Positions 33,911 through 41,772 of a stretch of 64,000 nt of DNA are shown piece after piece. Under the pieces are notes generated by a model. That model was not told the origin of the DNA. It did no database searches and saw only the letters and a program-made list of their open reading frames with translations. The position numbers and the translations under genes are program-made. This DNA comes from a virus. The stretch's first letter is position 1, and every line of letters begins with the position of its first letter. The stretch spans positions 1 through 64,000 of IMG/VR virus record IMGVR_UViG_3300018080_000117, one strand, 5' to 3'.

Positions 33911-34425
33911 ATTCTCACCCCACATTCTTTGGCTATCATCTCCCACAGCTCCCAAAGGGGTTTGGCTGGCCCAGGCGACCATAGCCTTTTTTTCTCTTTG
34001 AAAAGCACAACACGATCCTTCCCGCCCATGCGCAGTGGGCAGGACCCGCCATTCGTCCAATCGTTCATCAACGCCTCTCCGTTCGGCAACGCAGACGCGT
34101 CAAGCCTCATCAACTCAACAGTCAGATCGTCTGATAATTCTCCCCAACTTGCCATCATTATCTGCACCACAGAATACCCAGCCCCACGCAGGTCGGCATC
34201 ATGCATATAGGCTCCACGCAGATCAGCACCGATAAAAGAAGAATCACGCAAATCAGCCCGACACAGATTGACTCTACGCAGATCAGCCTCTCGCAGATCA
34301 GCCTCTCGCAGATCAACCTCTCGCAGATCAACCTTTCGCAAATCAGCCCAACACAGATTGACTCCACGCAAGACAGCCTTTCGCAGGTTGGCTCCTGGCT
34401 TGATTTCATATCCGTTGATGATCAT
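33907..34425 (-). CDS. pentapeptide-repeat protein
   Basis: ATG 34425 follows GAGG at seven bases. Residues about 12-85 are tandem A(D/N)LRx units (ADLRKVDLREVDLREADLR), forming a right-handed quadrilateral helix. The C-terminal ~85 residues are a separate mixed domain (VVLFKEKKRLWSPGPAKPLWELWEMI). Pentapeptide proteins can mimic DNA or act as scaffolds; function here is unknown. Its RBS and first bases (GGTGAGAATATGATCATC) are repeated at the next gene. Confidence 0.82.
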   Translation of the reverse strand: MIINGYEIKPGANLRKAVLRGVNLCWADLRKVDLREVDLREADLREADLRRVNLCRADLRDSSFIGADLRGAYMHDADLRGAGYSVVQIMMASWGELSDDLTVELMRLDASALPNGEALMNDWTNGGSCPLRMGGKDRVVLFKEKKRLWSPGPAKPLWELWEMIAKECGVRI

Positions 34426-34429
34426 ATTC

Positions 34430-34816
34430 TCACCTCAACGTAGCAAACACCTTGCCGTCACCCTCTACACCAAAATAACCTTCTCCCGAATGAAAATCCT
34501 CAGTGGGGCCAAAAGCGGCTAGCCACCACTTCACGGCTTCCAAAGAGGTTTCCGCAGAAACGGTTTGTTCAATTTGCAGCCCAACCAACTTGCCCTCCAC
34601 AAAGGTGAAGGTGTTTTCTTCCCCGGCAACGTCGGTTGTTAGGTCTTGACCTTTCTGATCTTCGATAAGGCACACGTACCGCCCATTGACGGGATCTTGC
34701 CGGTTACACAGTTTTGAAAACGTGTACATCCTCTTGACTTGTTTTGGGCTTTGACCCCAGGAGACACCCTGGTGAAAAGGTGCTGCTACCAACGCTACCA
34801 AAATAAGTGCTTGCAT
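34430..34816 (-). CDS. small exported protein
   Basis: ATG 34816 follows TAGGAGG. The 128-residue product starts with a signal peptide (MQALILVALVAAPFHQGVS) and then a domain with the WGQSPKQVKRMY pattern seen in short periplasmic proteins. It would be exported by the host Sec pathway; role unknown. Confidence 0.68.
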   Translation of the reverse strand: MQALILVALVAAPFHQGVSWGQSPKQVKRMYTFSKLCNRQDPVNGRYVCLIEDQKGQDLTTDVAGEENTFTFVEGKLVGLQIEQTVSAETSLEAVKWWLAAFGPTEDFHSGEGYFGVEGDGKVFATLR

Positions 34817-34827
34817 TTTTCCCTCCT

Positions 34828-34873
34828 AGTAAACCTTAGTAAAGTTTACTAAAGAAGGTCACTAGTAGTAAAG
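34828..34873 (-). promoter_or_regulatory. clustered TAGTAAA repeats before the exported-protein gene
   Basis: TAGTAAA occurs at 34828-34834, 34838-34844 and 34867-34873, and its inverse TTTACTA at 34846-34852, overlapping the leader and the Shine-Dalgarno region. This could be an operator for a repressor. Confidence 0.42.
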
Positions 34874-34930
34874 TATTTTTTGTGGCTAGATTACAAGTCC
34901 GGATTATTGTTGTAAAAAATAGTGCCCGAA

Positions 34931-34998
34931 AAAGCGGCTTTGCTTGTGTGTGCCCAAGTGACTTTTGCAGTTAATCAAAAAAAACACGAAGCGGCTTT
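34931..34998. repeat. two copies of palindromic AAGCGGCTTT
   Basis: AAAGCGGCTT at 34931-34940 and AAGCGGCTTT at 34989-34998 share a short imperfect palindrome. The 34874-35051 interval has no convincing gene on the minus strand; a plus-strand GTG frame from 34922 runs antisense into the next gene and was not accepted. Confidence 0.35.
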
Positions 34999-35051
34999 TA
35001 TCGAGCACTTTCTGAAAAATAACTTGTCGGCAAAAGACCGTCAAATTAAAA

Positions 35052-35261
35052 TTACAGTTTGGAGCCTTTTTCTTCTAGTATTTTTGCGGTCCCTGCCTTT
35101 ATTTCCTGAAGAGTTTGACGGGGGAGCATATTTCCTACGTAGATTTTAGAGCCCGCTGAGAACTTGACCAGATAAAAAGTCAATCCTCTGTCCCTAGCGT
35201 AGGTTTCAGCCTTTCGGCGCTGTCGTTTGTTGTCTGCAGGAAACCAGCGAGAAGCGGGCAT
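35052..35261 (-). CDS. small basic protein
   Basis: Sixty-nine residues from ATG 35261, starting MPASRWFPADNKRQRRKAETYARDR, then a short strand (LTFYLVKFSAGSKIYVG). Basic composition suggests nucleic acid contact, but no family is recognised. Confidence 0.6.
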   Translation of the reverse strand: MPASRWFPADNKRQRRKAETYARDRGLTFYLVKFSAGSKIYVGNMLPRQTLQEIKAGTAKILEEKGSKL

Positions 35262-35270
35262 TCATAATCC

Positions 35271-35783
35271 TTACGTAAAAAGCGCCATTAGAAAATTGAA
35301 AAACTGTTGCTTGGGCACCTCAAGGGTCATTTTTACCATTGCGTTATTGGTGCTTTCAACCTGCAACGTCAAGGTCTCTTCAATGTTGCGTGGCTTACTT
35401 GGACTAATATTCGCGGGGGGAGTAACCTTTTTGCGTGCGCCTTTTTCAACTTGCTTCTCAGCTTCCGCTTTGACGTTAGAGTCAATAACCGGGGTTCTCT
35501 TCGGTGCCCCGGTTTTACCCTGACCCACCGTATCTGGGATTCCCAACGTTTTACGAAGAGCAGCATCGATTTGTTTTTGAGTGCGTTTAGATTTGACCTT
35601 TACCGGCAAAGGCCGATCCAAACGCACCAACCGTGCTAAGTGGTGCCCCGGAGGAAGATCCACGTTATGCCTTTCTCGCAACAAAGACACAATTTTCCCC
35701 CACCGAGTTCCTTCTTTTTGAAGCACTAGTGCCTCGTTTTTGATTGTTGCCCACATGTCATAAGTAAGTTCCTTGTAGTGCAT
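35271..35783 (-). CDS. unknown protein with basic Pro-rich linker
   Basis: ATG 35783 has GGAGG seven bases upstream; in-frame codons further up overlap the previous gene. The 170-residue product begins with a helical domain (MHYKELTYDMWATIKNEALV, then WGKIVSLLRERHNVDLPPGHHLARLVR) that resembles a small HTH, followed by a Lys/Pro-rich linker and a C-terminal strand-helix tail (VKMTLEVPKQQFFNFLMALF). Function unknown. Confidence 0.64.
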   Translation of the reverse strand: MHYKELTYDMWATIKNEALVLQKEGTRWGKIVSLLRERHNVDLPPGHHLARLVRLDRPLPVKVKSKRTQKQIDAALRKTLGIPDTVGQGKTGAPKRTPVIDSNVKAEAEKQVEKGARKKVTPPANISPSKPRNIEETLTLQVESTNNAMVKMTLEVPKQQFFNFLMALFT

Positions 35784-36007
35784 TCTTCTACCTCCAAAAA
35801 GTCCCTGCGTGCTTGCTGTAAGATGTTCCAAAAATGTTCGTAAGGTACGCCTAAGCTTTTACAGATCGAACTTGTTGCAGCAACAATGCCTGCAGCAAGA
35901 GGGTATAGGTACTTAGCCTCGATGTAGGTCTCGGCAGTAAGAATTCCAACAGCCACACTTTTAGCGTAGCTCTCAAACTCTTTTTTCGTTGCATCTCGAT
36001 CTTTCAA
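35726..36007 (-). CDS. unknown small helical protein
   Basis: TTG 36007 has AGGGAG six bases upstream and is the preferred start (93 residues). The product is helical and ends with FWNILQQARRDFLEV and a polar tail that overlaps the next gene by 58 bases. No family recognised. Confidence 0.52.
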   Translation of the reverse strand: MKDRDATKKEFESYAKSVAVGILTAETYIEAKYLYPLAAGIVAATSSICKSLGVPYEHFWNILQQARRDFLEVEECTTRNLLMTCGQQSKTRH

Positions 36008-36344
36008 AAGAAGCTCCCTGCACAACCGCCGCGTGACCGCAAGAGGTTTGGCTGTTCACATACTCAACCATATTAGGATTTCTGTTTATTACACAATCAA
36101 CGAACTTCTTGATATCGCTCTTCACAAATTTATAAGCGAGGTAAACTTGTTCCCCGCGAATATTCATGTCATCGAGGTGAAAAAGCACCTCGATCATTTC
36201 CACCAAATCCGCTTGTAACTGCGTAAGGACAGATAGGGCCCCAGGATTGCCTTCGCTCATCAAAAGCAACAAGTCTTTGACGGACATATCGGGAGTTATG
36301 GATTCCCGCGCTGCTACCAAACCTTCATTTTTTTCGGAGCCCAT
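35973..36344 (-). CDS. conserved phage protein of unknown function
   Basis: From ATG 36344 the 123-residue product contains SEGNPGALSVLTQL and a core LFHLDDMNIRGEQVYLAYKF followed by INRNPNMVEYVNS, a combination recurrent in phage hypothetical proteins. Its role is unknown. It overlaps the following frame by 35 bases. Confidence 0.66.
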   Translation of the reverse strand: MGSEKNEGLVAARESITPDMSVKDLLLLMSEGNPGALSVLTQLQADLVEMIEVLFHLDDMNIRGEQVYLAYKFVKSDIKKFVDCVINRNPNMVEYVNSQTSCGHAAVVQGASFERSRCNEKRV

Positions 36345-36457
36345 TAAACAAATTCCTTCTCTTGAAGTTTTCAATCGCATACCGCAGTGCCCGAAAACTA
36401 ACTTAGTTTTATCTAGTAGTCAATTGGAAAACACCAGGGCCCTGGCGTCCCGTACTT

Positions 36458-36513
36458 TGCATCTTAGTGCATTATTGCCTGCTCTGAACAGCAAGAATCT
36501 GCACTAAGATGCA
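36458..36513. repeat. perfect 14-bp inverted repeat
   Basis: TGCATCTTAGTGCA (36458-36471) and its exact complement TGCACTAAGATGCA (36500-36513) flank 28 bases that themselves contain TGCT/AGCA. It lies in the 36345-36525 gap upstream of the gene starting at 36344, as an operator or RNA hairpin would. Confidence 0.6.
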
Positions 36514-36525
36514 TCATCTCCGCGA

Positions 36526-36849
36526 TTAAACCCGTTGCTTAGCACGGGCATGCAGGTGCAAGTGGCTCGTCGCTTCCTTCTGACTGTAGTCTACCCACCA
36601 ATTATTCGTCCCGTACCAATCATCGGCTACCGGCTTCAAAGCTCGATCCATCCGTAAAAGTAATCCAGGGCTAAAGTTTCTGGTGTGCTGTTTGAGCGTG
36701 GCGACGAAGTCTAAACAAATAGGACAACGAAAAACTAAAAACTCCTCAGTCTCTTTTATTATCTTTTGCGGTAGTTTGCACAAGGCACACCGCACCCGTG
36801 ATCGCAAATTCCAATCGATAACCGTTTCTAGATTTTCGAATTCGTTCAA
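36526..36849 (-). CDS. zinc-binding small protein
   Basis: TTG 36849 follows AGGAG and gives a 107-residue product with CALCKLPQK and CPICLDF, likely one zinc site, and a His/Lys-rich C-terminus (SHLHLHARAKQRV). Its RBS lies just past the stop of the gene split by the IS element. Function unknown. Confidence 0.64.
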   Translation of the reverse strand: MNEFENLETVIDWNLRSRVRCALCKLPQKIIKETEEFLVFRCPICLDFVATLKQHTRNFSPGLLLRMDRALKPVADDWYGTNNWWVDYSQKEATSHLHLHARAKQRV

Positions 36850-36858
36850 CTCACTCCT

Positions 36859-36897
36859 CTATCTAAATCCAAATCGTACTCCTGGATGACCGTATGT
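36859..36897 (-). pseudogene. severed 3' end of the gene split by the IS
   Basis: These bases read ACA TAC GGT CAT CCA GGA GTA CGA and end in TAG. Joined in frame to the 5' part at 38720 they give ...EWAYPN-TYGHPGVRFGFR-stop, placing the stop just before the next gene's RBS. Confidence 0.72.
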
Positions 36898-36910
36898 ATT
36901 TGTGCATGAA

Positions 36911-38176
36911 CTACACCACCTGAGCAAAAGGCGCTTCAGGTGGAGTTTCGTGCTTCAACGGCGGGTCCAACGACCCACCTCCACACCACGCCGGTTCCCG
37001 ACGTGAAAGCTTCTTCAAAGCCCAAGCAAGCATCACTCTGGCTGCGTTTTCATCTCGTCCGCAGATGACCCCGCATTTGCACTCATGCATGCGATCAGAC
37101 AGAGACTTGCGTCTCTGCTTTCCGCATACATGACAAGTCTGCGACGGCTTGACATGACGAGTTGGAATCTCCACCCACTCGACACCAGCTTCTTCCGCTT
37201 TGTATCTGAGGAGTTGGAGGAACGCAGACGGAGATGTGTCTAAGATAGACCGATTCAATCCGGCCTTTTGCCTCACGTTTTTGCCGGGGTCTTCTTTGGT
37301 CCCACGAGCTGAACTGGTCATCGCCTTGACGTTGAGCTTCTCGGTGGCAATCAGTGCCAACATCCCAATCAACTGAGCCGATAGCTTGTGCAAAAAATCC
37401 CTGCGCTTGTTGGCCACCTGGGCATGCAGTCTGGCTACTTGGCCACGAGCCTTGGTGCGATTCTTGGAGCCTCGTTTCTTGCGGGACAAATTGCGTTGGG
37501 CTTTTCTAAGCTTGCCCATGGCTTGGTTGATGTGTCTGGGGTTCTCAATCTCCTTGGTGCAACCGTCTTCGAAGGCCAATGTGCTGAACTTTGCCGTTCC
37601 CCAATCTAGGCCTGCTGCCAATCTTCCTTTTTGCCTCTTGGGTTCACAATTCAGCGTCACAGATGCGTACCATTTGCCCTGCCTGTGCTGAATCTCCATC
37701 GTCTTTGGAGTCCCAGGCGTTCTTGCTCGGCCACGTATCGTGATCAACCCAACCCCGGACACTCTCAGCTTGCCGTTGCGCTGGCCCTCCCCAGCCAGCA
37801 GGCGCCATCCATCGCCGTGGGTTTTGTATCCCCAGCCTGAAAAGCGACGAAGAGACTTGAACCTGGGAAATCCTGCCTTGCCCTTACGGGTCCGCACTCG
37901 ACGAAAGAAGTGCTGAAAAGCCAGGTCTAGGCGCTTCAAAGTCACCTGGCATGATTGAGCATTGAGCTTCTGGTAATCAGGATCATCTCTGCGGAGCTGG
38001 GTCAACTCACGGCATTGCTGGGAAAAACGAACCGTCTCTTGGCGAGACCGATAAGCCCAGATTCGATGTTCAAGCGCTGCATTGTACAGCCTTTGGTGGG
38101 CTTGCAATTGTCCTTGAAGCTGCTCCTGTTGCTTCTTTGTTGGATACAGTTGATATGTGACCTTGCGTTGTTCCAC
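36911..38176 (-). CDS. tnpB: TnpB-type RNA-guided nuclease (IS605 OrfB)
   Basis: The 421-residue product has the usual N-terminal region of OrfB, a RuvC-like nuclease with Asp 191 in AAGLDWGTAKFSTL, Glu 279 in ALIATEKLNVKAM and Asp 375 in CGRDENAARVML, and a zinc finger CHVCG...CKCG between them. TnpB proteins use a guide RNA made from the element's end to cut sites and keep the element in place. All catalytic residues are present. The C-terminal tail runs into the right-end hairpin, where the guide RNA would be encoded. Confidence 0.92.
   Translation of the reverse strand: MEQRKVTYQLYPTKKQQEQLQGQLQAHQRLYNAALEHRIWAYRSRQETVRFSQQCRELTQLRRDDPDYQKLNAQSCQVTLKRLDLAFQHFFRRVRTRKGKAGFPRFKSLRRFSGWGYKTHGDGWRLLAGEGQRNGKLRVSGVGLITIRGRARTPGTPKTMEIQHRQGKWYASVTLNCEPKRQKGRLAAGLDWGTAKFSTLAFEDGCTKEIENPRHINQAMGKLRKAQRNLSRKKRGSKNRTKARGQVARLHAQVANKRRDFLHKLSAQLIGMLALIATEKLNVKAMTSSARGTKEDPGKNVRQKAGLNRSILDTSPSAFLQLLRYKAEEAGVEWVEIPTRHVKPSQTCHVCGKQRRKSLSDRMHECKCGVICGRDENAARVMLAWALKKLSRREPAWCGGGSLDPPLKHETPPEAPFAQVV
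36916..36943. repeat. IS right-end hairpin / predicted guide-RNA end
   Basis: CCACCTGA (36916-36923) pairs with TCAGGTGG (36936-36943) across a 12-base loop at the tnpB end. Subterminal hairpins are recognised by TnpA, and the same region forms the 3' part of the TnpB guide RNA. Confidence 0.65.
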
Positions 38177-38243
38177 GTCTAAGTCTCACCCCAAGCTCAA
38201 ACTCTTTGACTTTATCACCCATCTCTGACACAAACTCTTAGTT

Positions 38244-38660
38244 ATGGCAAGCAAAATTGAACTAGAAACCCTTTCTCACTGCTCATATTCAATGCATGTG
38301 CATTTAGTTCTAGTCACAAAGTACCGCCGCAAGTGTATTGATCGCCAAGTCCTAAACCGCCTAAGAGAGATCTTCGAAGCCACAACCGCGAAATGGAACT
38401 GTCGGCTCTTGGAGTTCAACGGAGAACGGGACCATGTTCACTTGCTCATGGCCATCAACCCGACCATCCAACCATCTAAGCTCATCAACAACCTCAAGAC
38501 AGTCTCATCCAGACTGATTCGCAAAGAATTTCAGAAGCGGCTTGAGAAAGTGTACAGAAAACCGGTGTTCTGGAGCCGCACCTACTGCCTCATAAACTGC
38601 GGAGGCGCTCCCCTGAGCATCATCAAGCAGTACATCGAAAACCAAGATGACCTCGATTAA
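38244..38660 (+). CDS. tnpA: IS200/IS605 Y1 transposase
   Basis: The 138-residue product carries the HUH motif in RDHVHLLMA (residues 62-70, His-Val-His) and the catalytic Tyr in IIKQYIENQ (Tyr 130). Such transposases move single-stranded DNA at replication forks and recognise hairpin ends. The divergent arrangement with tnpB is that of IS605. No frameshift or truncation is seen. Confidence 0.92.
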   Translation: MASKIELETLSHCSYSMHVHLVLVTKYRRKCIDRQVLNRLREIFEATTAKWNCRLLEFNGERDHVHLLMAINPTIQPSKLINNLKTVSSRLIRKEFQKRLEKVYRKPVFWSRTYCLINCGGAPLSIIKQYIENQDDLD

Positions 38661-38959
38661 CACCGCCGCGCTTCACCACCAGCCAACGAAAACCCTGTTT
38701 GGCTGGAGCACTGCGCGGCATTTGGGTAGGCCCATTCAATCGCGTCTTGCGGAGTTTTGAACTTTTCGTCTGCTGTTGTGTACTTCCGTACACTCCTAAT
38801 CTCCGATTGATTGACCAGGTGGTACAACGCAAAAAACGCTTCTTGGGCATGCAGAACTGCATAAGCTTGTTCTTTAGGGACAACCAAAATAACTGTTTGG
38901 TTGTCAGGACTGGGTTGAATCGTGACCGCTGGTTTTTCTTGGCAACAATATTTTTTCAT
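38657..38959 (-). pseudogene. small gene with C-terminus replaced by IS sequence
   Basis: From ATG 38959 the frame gives MKKYCCQEKPAVTIQ, a strand-rich segment and KTPQDAIEWAYPN, then crosses into the IS left end and ends after about 20 IS-encoded residues (100 in total). The original 12-residue tail lies beyond the IS at 36897-36859. Whether the altered protein works is unknown. It overlaps the upstream gene by 56 bases. Confidence 0.72.
38665..38719. repeat. IS left-end hairpin
   Basis: GCCGCGC/GCGCGGC and CCAGCCAA/TTGGCTGG form nested stems in the 55 bases past tnpA, with the inner loop of 12 bases. Confidence 0.7.
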
Positions 38960-39350
38960 TCACTGCCCCTAGATCTATTACTTTTTCTTGATCTGGTTCA
39001 ATCCCAAACTTACTAAACGCTACCGTGTACCACTCATTATTCACAGCTTCTTGCGCTTGCTCTTTGGTGATTTTCTTGCCTGCCAACGCCATCCCGATTT
39101 CACACAAATAAAGGTTGCAAACCTTAGGACGACGAGACCTCTTCAATTTGCAACCTCGACGAGGTCTTTGATAGGGGCAAGAAAGATTAGCAGAGCGTCT
39201 CGGAAAGCGATCGGTGATTTCTGGAACGTCTACCCAAAACTTACAACAGTTACCGCAACTGACTGGACACGGGATGTTTTCTAAGGGATTGCCGTCATCG
39301 TCGGCCAGGTACCGAATTACTTTTGTGGTGTCTTCGAATTTTGCCAACAT
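38904..39350 (-). CDS. Cys-cluster protein (YkgJ-like)
   Basis: The 148-residue product has CPVSCGNCCKFW and downstream Cys (LSCPYQ, GCKLK, VCNLYLC), the type of cluster seen in YkgJ-family zinc or iron-binding proteins. The C-terminal third is polar. Role unknown. Confidence 0.66.
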   Translation of the reverse strand: MLAKFEDTTKVIRYLADDDGNPLENIPCPVSCGNCCKFWVDVPEITDRFPRRSANLSCPYQRPRRGCKLKRSRRPKVCNLYLCEIGMALAGKKITKEQAQEAVNNEWYTVAFSKFGIEPDQEKVIDLGAVNEKILLPRKTSGHDSTQS

Positions 39351-40105
39351 TATTTTGTGTACCTACTGTTTTGATCTTTGAAGCAATGCTCTCGGTAGGA
39401 ACAATACCCGCACCACTTGAATTTTAAGTTGCGAAAAAACCAATCCTCGTTCGTTCGCATCGCTTTCCTTACTTCAGCGGCCATTTCCCAAAACTTAGCA
39501 ACCGTTTGCTTTATCTGATCCTCAGACACAGAAACAGAAATTACTTTTCCAGGCTCCAAAAAAACATACTCCCCTTTAGCCGGGATGCGAAACTTTTTTC
39601 TGGCCCAATTAACGTAAGTAGGAATTTGGGGGCTGTTTAGTATTTCTTTCTTCGTCAGAGCCTTTTTGTTAGTTTTGTAGTCAACCACAACCAGTTCATT
39701 GTTCCTACTATCTACTCGATCGGCTTTTCCTACCACCACCACGTCGTTGCCGATCGGGAGCTTGAACAACTGCTCTACGCTAACGATGTCTTGAGGATTT
39801 GGCTTAGGAGCGGTTTTGAGGTACCACAGAAGCATTCGTTTGATACGTTGCTTGTCAGGAGTAGTCAAGCCCTTCGATTGTCTCACAGCGGCTCTGAAGG
39901 ATTCGGACATCAACTTAGAAAGGTTTTCGTCGCTGTCTTGCTGGTGCTTGTGAAAAAGCTCTAACGCAAGGTGCGCCGTATTACCAATCTCCAACGCAGT
40001 ACTAGGAGGCTCGGGCCTTTTCTGAACGTACTTATAAAGGTAAAGCCTACGACAATTGTGATAAGTTTCTAACTTAGATACCGAGGTGTAGAACTTGTAA
40101 GCCAT
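39350..40105 (-). CDS. PD-(D/E)XK nuclease, Cas4/RecB-like
   Basis: The 251-residue product has the RecB-nuclease core: GNTAHLALE, GKADRVDSRNNELVVVDYKTNK (the Asp and DYK catalytic residues), QIPTYVNW, and Cys at residue 18 with a C-terminal CGYCSYREHC, which together would bind an Fe-S cluster as in Cas4 and AddB. Phage members are used in DNA processing or recombination. It ends four bases from its downstream neighbour's start codon. Confidence 0.82.
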   Translation of the reverse strand: MAYKFYTSVSKLETYHNCRRLYLYKYVQKRPEPPSTALEIGNTAHLALELFHKHQQDSDENLSKLMSESFRAAVRQSKGLTTPDKQRIKRMLLWYLKTAPKPNPQDIVSVEQLFKLPIGNDVVVVGKADRVDSRNNELVVVDYKTNKKALTKKEILNSPQIPTYVNWARKKFRIPAKGEYVFLEPGKVISVSVSEDQIKQTVAKFWEMAAEVRKAMRTNEDWFFRNLKFKWCGYCSYREHCFKDQNSRYTK

Positions 40106-40137
40106 GCGCCTTCCTTTTTGCAGAAGGCGTACCGGCT

Positions 40138-41754
40138 TTAGGCAGAAAGAAGGAAGTTATCTTTTTTGGAAGGTCTTTTAGACGTCTTCAAAACAGACTC
40201 AACGTTTGCCTGCAACTCGGCTTGCTTTCGTTGAGTGATGTAAGGATTTACCTTAGACGCTTTTTTCGACGTTGTTTTGGTGTAGAAGTCGGGCTCTGGG
40301 TTAGCCTGGGCTTCAGCGTAAGCTTCCTCTTCCTTTTTGTTCCTTCTTTCGGTCTCAAGATCCACACCAGCACCAACCGCGTACGTGCGATCGCTAAGAA
40401 TCCCTCTTTCTTTTAGATCTCGCCAAACACCTAGCAGAGCAGTGTCCTGCGTCGATTCAAGATTCTTAGCCCAACGAATTTTAGGAACGATTAGCTTACG
40501 CTCTTCGGGCTTATCGATCCTAATCCGATGCTCCAGTTGAGACTGCGGGCGTTCGTAAAAGTCATGCATTTCCGCAATCGGCTTACAAATCTTCTCGATA
40601 AGCCAACCGTACTCCCACGCCTCACGAAAAGAGTTGAGCCGATCAATAAGCGTTTGAAGACCTGCAACCGCCGCTGCAAAACTTGTCTCACCAACTAAGA
40701 AACTTTTCGCCATACCCATAGCTAGCAACTTCACACGTTCGATAAATTCCCACTCCCGAGAAATTAGCATCGCTTTGTCCGCAACACCGATGTAATCGAT
40801 CGAGACAAACGGGTGCGTCACGATCGCAGCAAGCGGATCTACTTCCGCCATACTAAGCTGTTCCATGAACGCATCGACGTCTTCGTCCGTTGGCATCCAC
40901 CCGTTAGGGCTGGGGTCTCCTAGTTTGATTAAACGCACAGGAGCAGCGTTGCGTTGACTTACAGCCAGGCTTGCGTTGACCGTAAAATCTTCGTACATCG
41001 TTGAGCGGAACAACCGGGTGTAAAAGCTCTCTCCACGAACTTTGTCGCTGGTGCTTTGCCGTGGGAAATAACCTGTATTTAGGTTATCGAGCAGAATTTT
41101 TTGTCCGCTTCGAAAAGCGTTTACTAAGCTCGAAGGCAACGCACGTACGAACCGCTGCACTCGCGGGTCAGGGGAATTTATTAAATTTAGAATTTCTGGG
41201 GTCGGATGCATCCACAACAAAGGCTGGTCCGCTACCAATCCCAATCCCTGCACCTCAATGTAGTCAGGGTTGTGAGAGATTACTCTTTCCCAATAACCTT
41301 TGTTGCTGTTGAAAATGTTGTGCGGGATAAATTCCCCGGTAACCAAGAAGTCTCGGGTAAACGTAGGAAACTTAGGAACGAGGTTGAGATCGGTAAACAT
41401 GTCCTCGTACAGGTTTCTAACAGTGGTATCTTCAATGCCATCGATTTCAAAATTGCTCCAAGGCAATTCTGCGTAAACGTCAGTTCCGATCGCAATCGTG
41501 GGGTCCCTGCGATACATGTCTCTAAAAACAGAATTTGCAATAGCTCGTTCTTTGGGGAAGTAAAACTTATCAGGTGTAGAGTAACGATAGTCGTAGAATA
41601 AGGGACTTTGAGAAATAGAGTTTGTCGCGCCACTGCCTGAAGTAGCTCCACCAGGCAAAACCGAAGCGGTTTTTGGGAACGCTTTGGGAAGCTTCTTCCC
41701 TCCCGTTCTTAGGATTCTTGGCGCTGGAGGAGTGTACTTTTTCTTCTTAGCCAT
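40138..41754 (-). CDS. portal protein
   Basis: The 538-residue product is of portal size, lies downstream of the terminase and shows portal-like stretches: DPTIAIGTDVYAELPWSNF, RDFLVTGEF, an AMGMAKSFLVGETSFAAAVAGLQTLIDRLN crown/stem helix region and a C-terminal coiled coil. The portal is the dodecameric vertex through which DNA enters. N-terminal Lys-rich tail as often seen. Fold confirmed only by pattern. Confidence 0.82.
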   Translation of the reverse strand: MAKKKKYTPPAPRILRTGGKKLPKAFPKTASVLPGGATSGSGATNSISQSPLFYDYRYSTPDKFYFPKERAIANSVFRDMYRRDPTIAIGTDVYAELPWSNFEIDGIEDTTVRNLYEDMFTDLNLVPKFPTFTRDFLVTGEFIPHNIFNSNKGYWERVISHNPDYIEVQGLGLVADQPLLWMHPTPEILNLINSPDPRVQRFVRALPSSLVNAFRSGQKILLDNLNTGYFPRQSTSDKVRGESFYTRLFRSTMYEDFTVNASLAVSQRNAAPVRLIKLGDPSPNGWMPTDEDVDAFMEQLSMAEVDPLAAIVTHPFVSIDYIGVADKAMLISREWEFIERVKLLAMGMAKSFLVGETSFAAAVAGLQTLIDRLNSFREAWEYGWLIEKICKPIAEMHDFYERPQSQLEHRIRIDKPEERKLIVPKIRWAKNLESTQDTALLGVWRDLKERGILSDRTYAVGAGVDLETERRNKKEEEAYAEAQANPEPDFYTKTTSKKASKVNPYITQRKQAELQANVESVLKTSKRPSKKDNFLLSA

Positions 41755-41772
41755 ACTTGGCTACCTTTCGGG

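Larger units (their letters stand above)
36898..38719. mobile_element. IS200/IS605-family element with divergent tnpA and tnpB
   Basis: The element carries tnpA (plus) and tnpB (minus) back to back and ends in subterminal hairpins at 36916-36943 and 38665-38719. Both flanks contain CAAAT at the joint, as expected for insertion next to a short target with no duplication. Removing 36898-38719 restores a continuous reading frame in the surrounding gene. The exact joint is ambiguous within the shared AAAT. Confidence 0.85.

Noticed and set aside
34158-34409. Minus frame with ICERLICERL repeats
   Set aside because: It is the pentapeptide DNA read in another phase.
34922-35149. Plus-strand 75-codon frame
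   Set aside because: No ribosome site, and it runs antisense through the 35052 gene; promoter or operator DNA is more likely.
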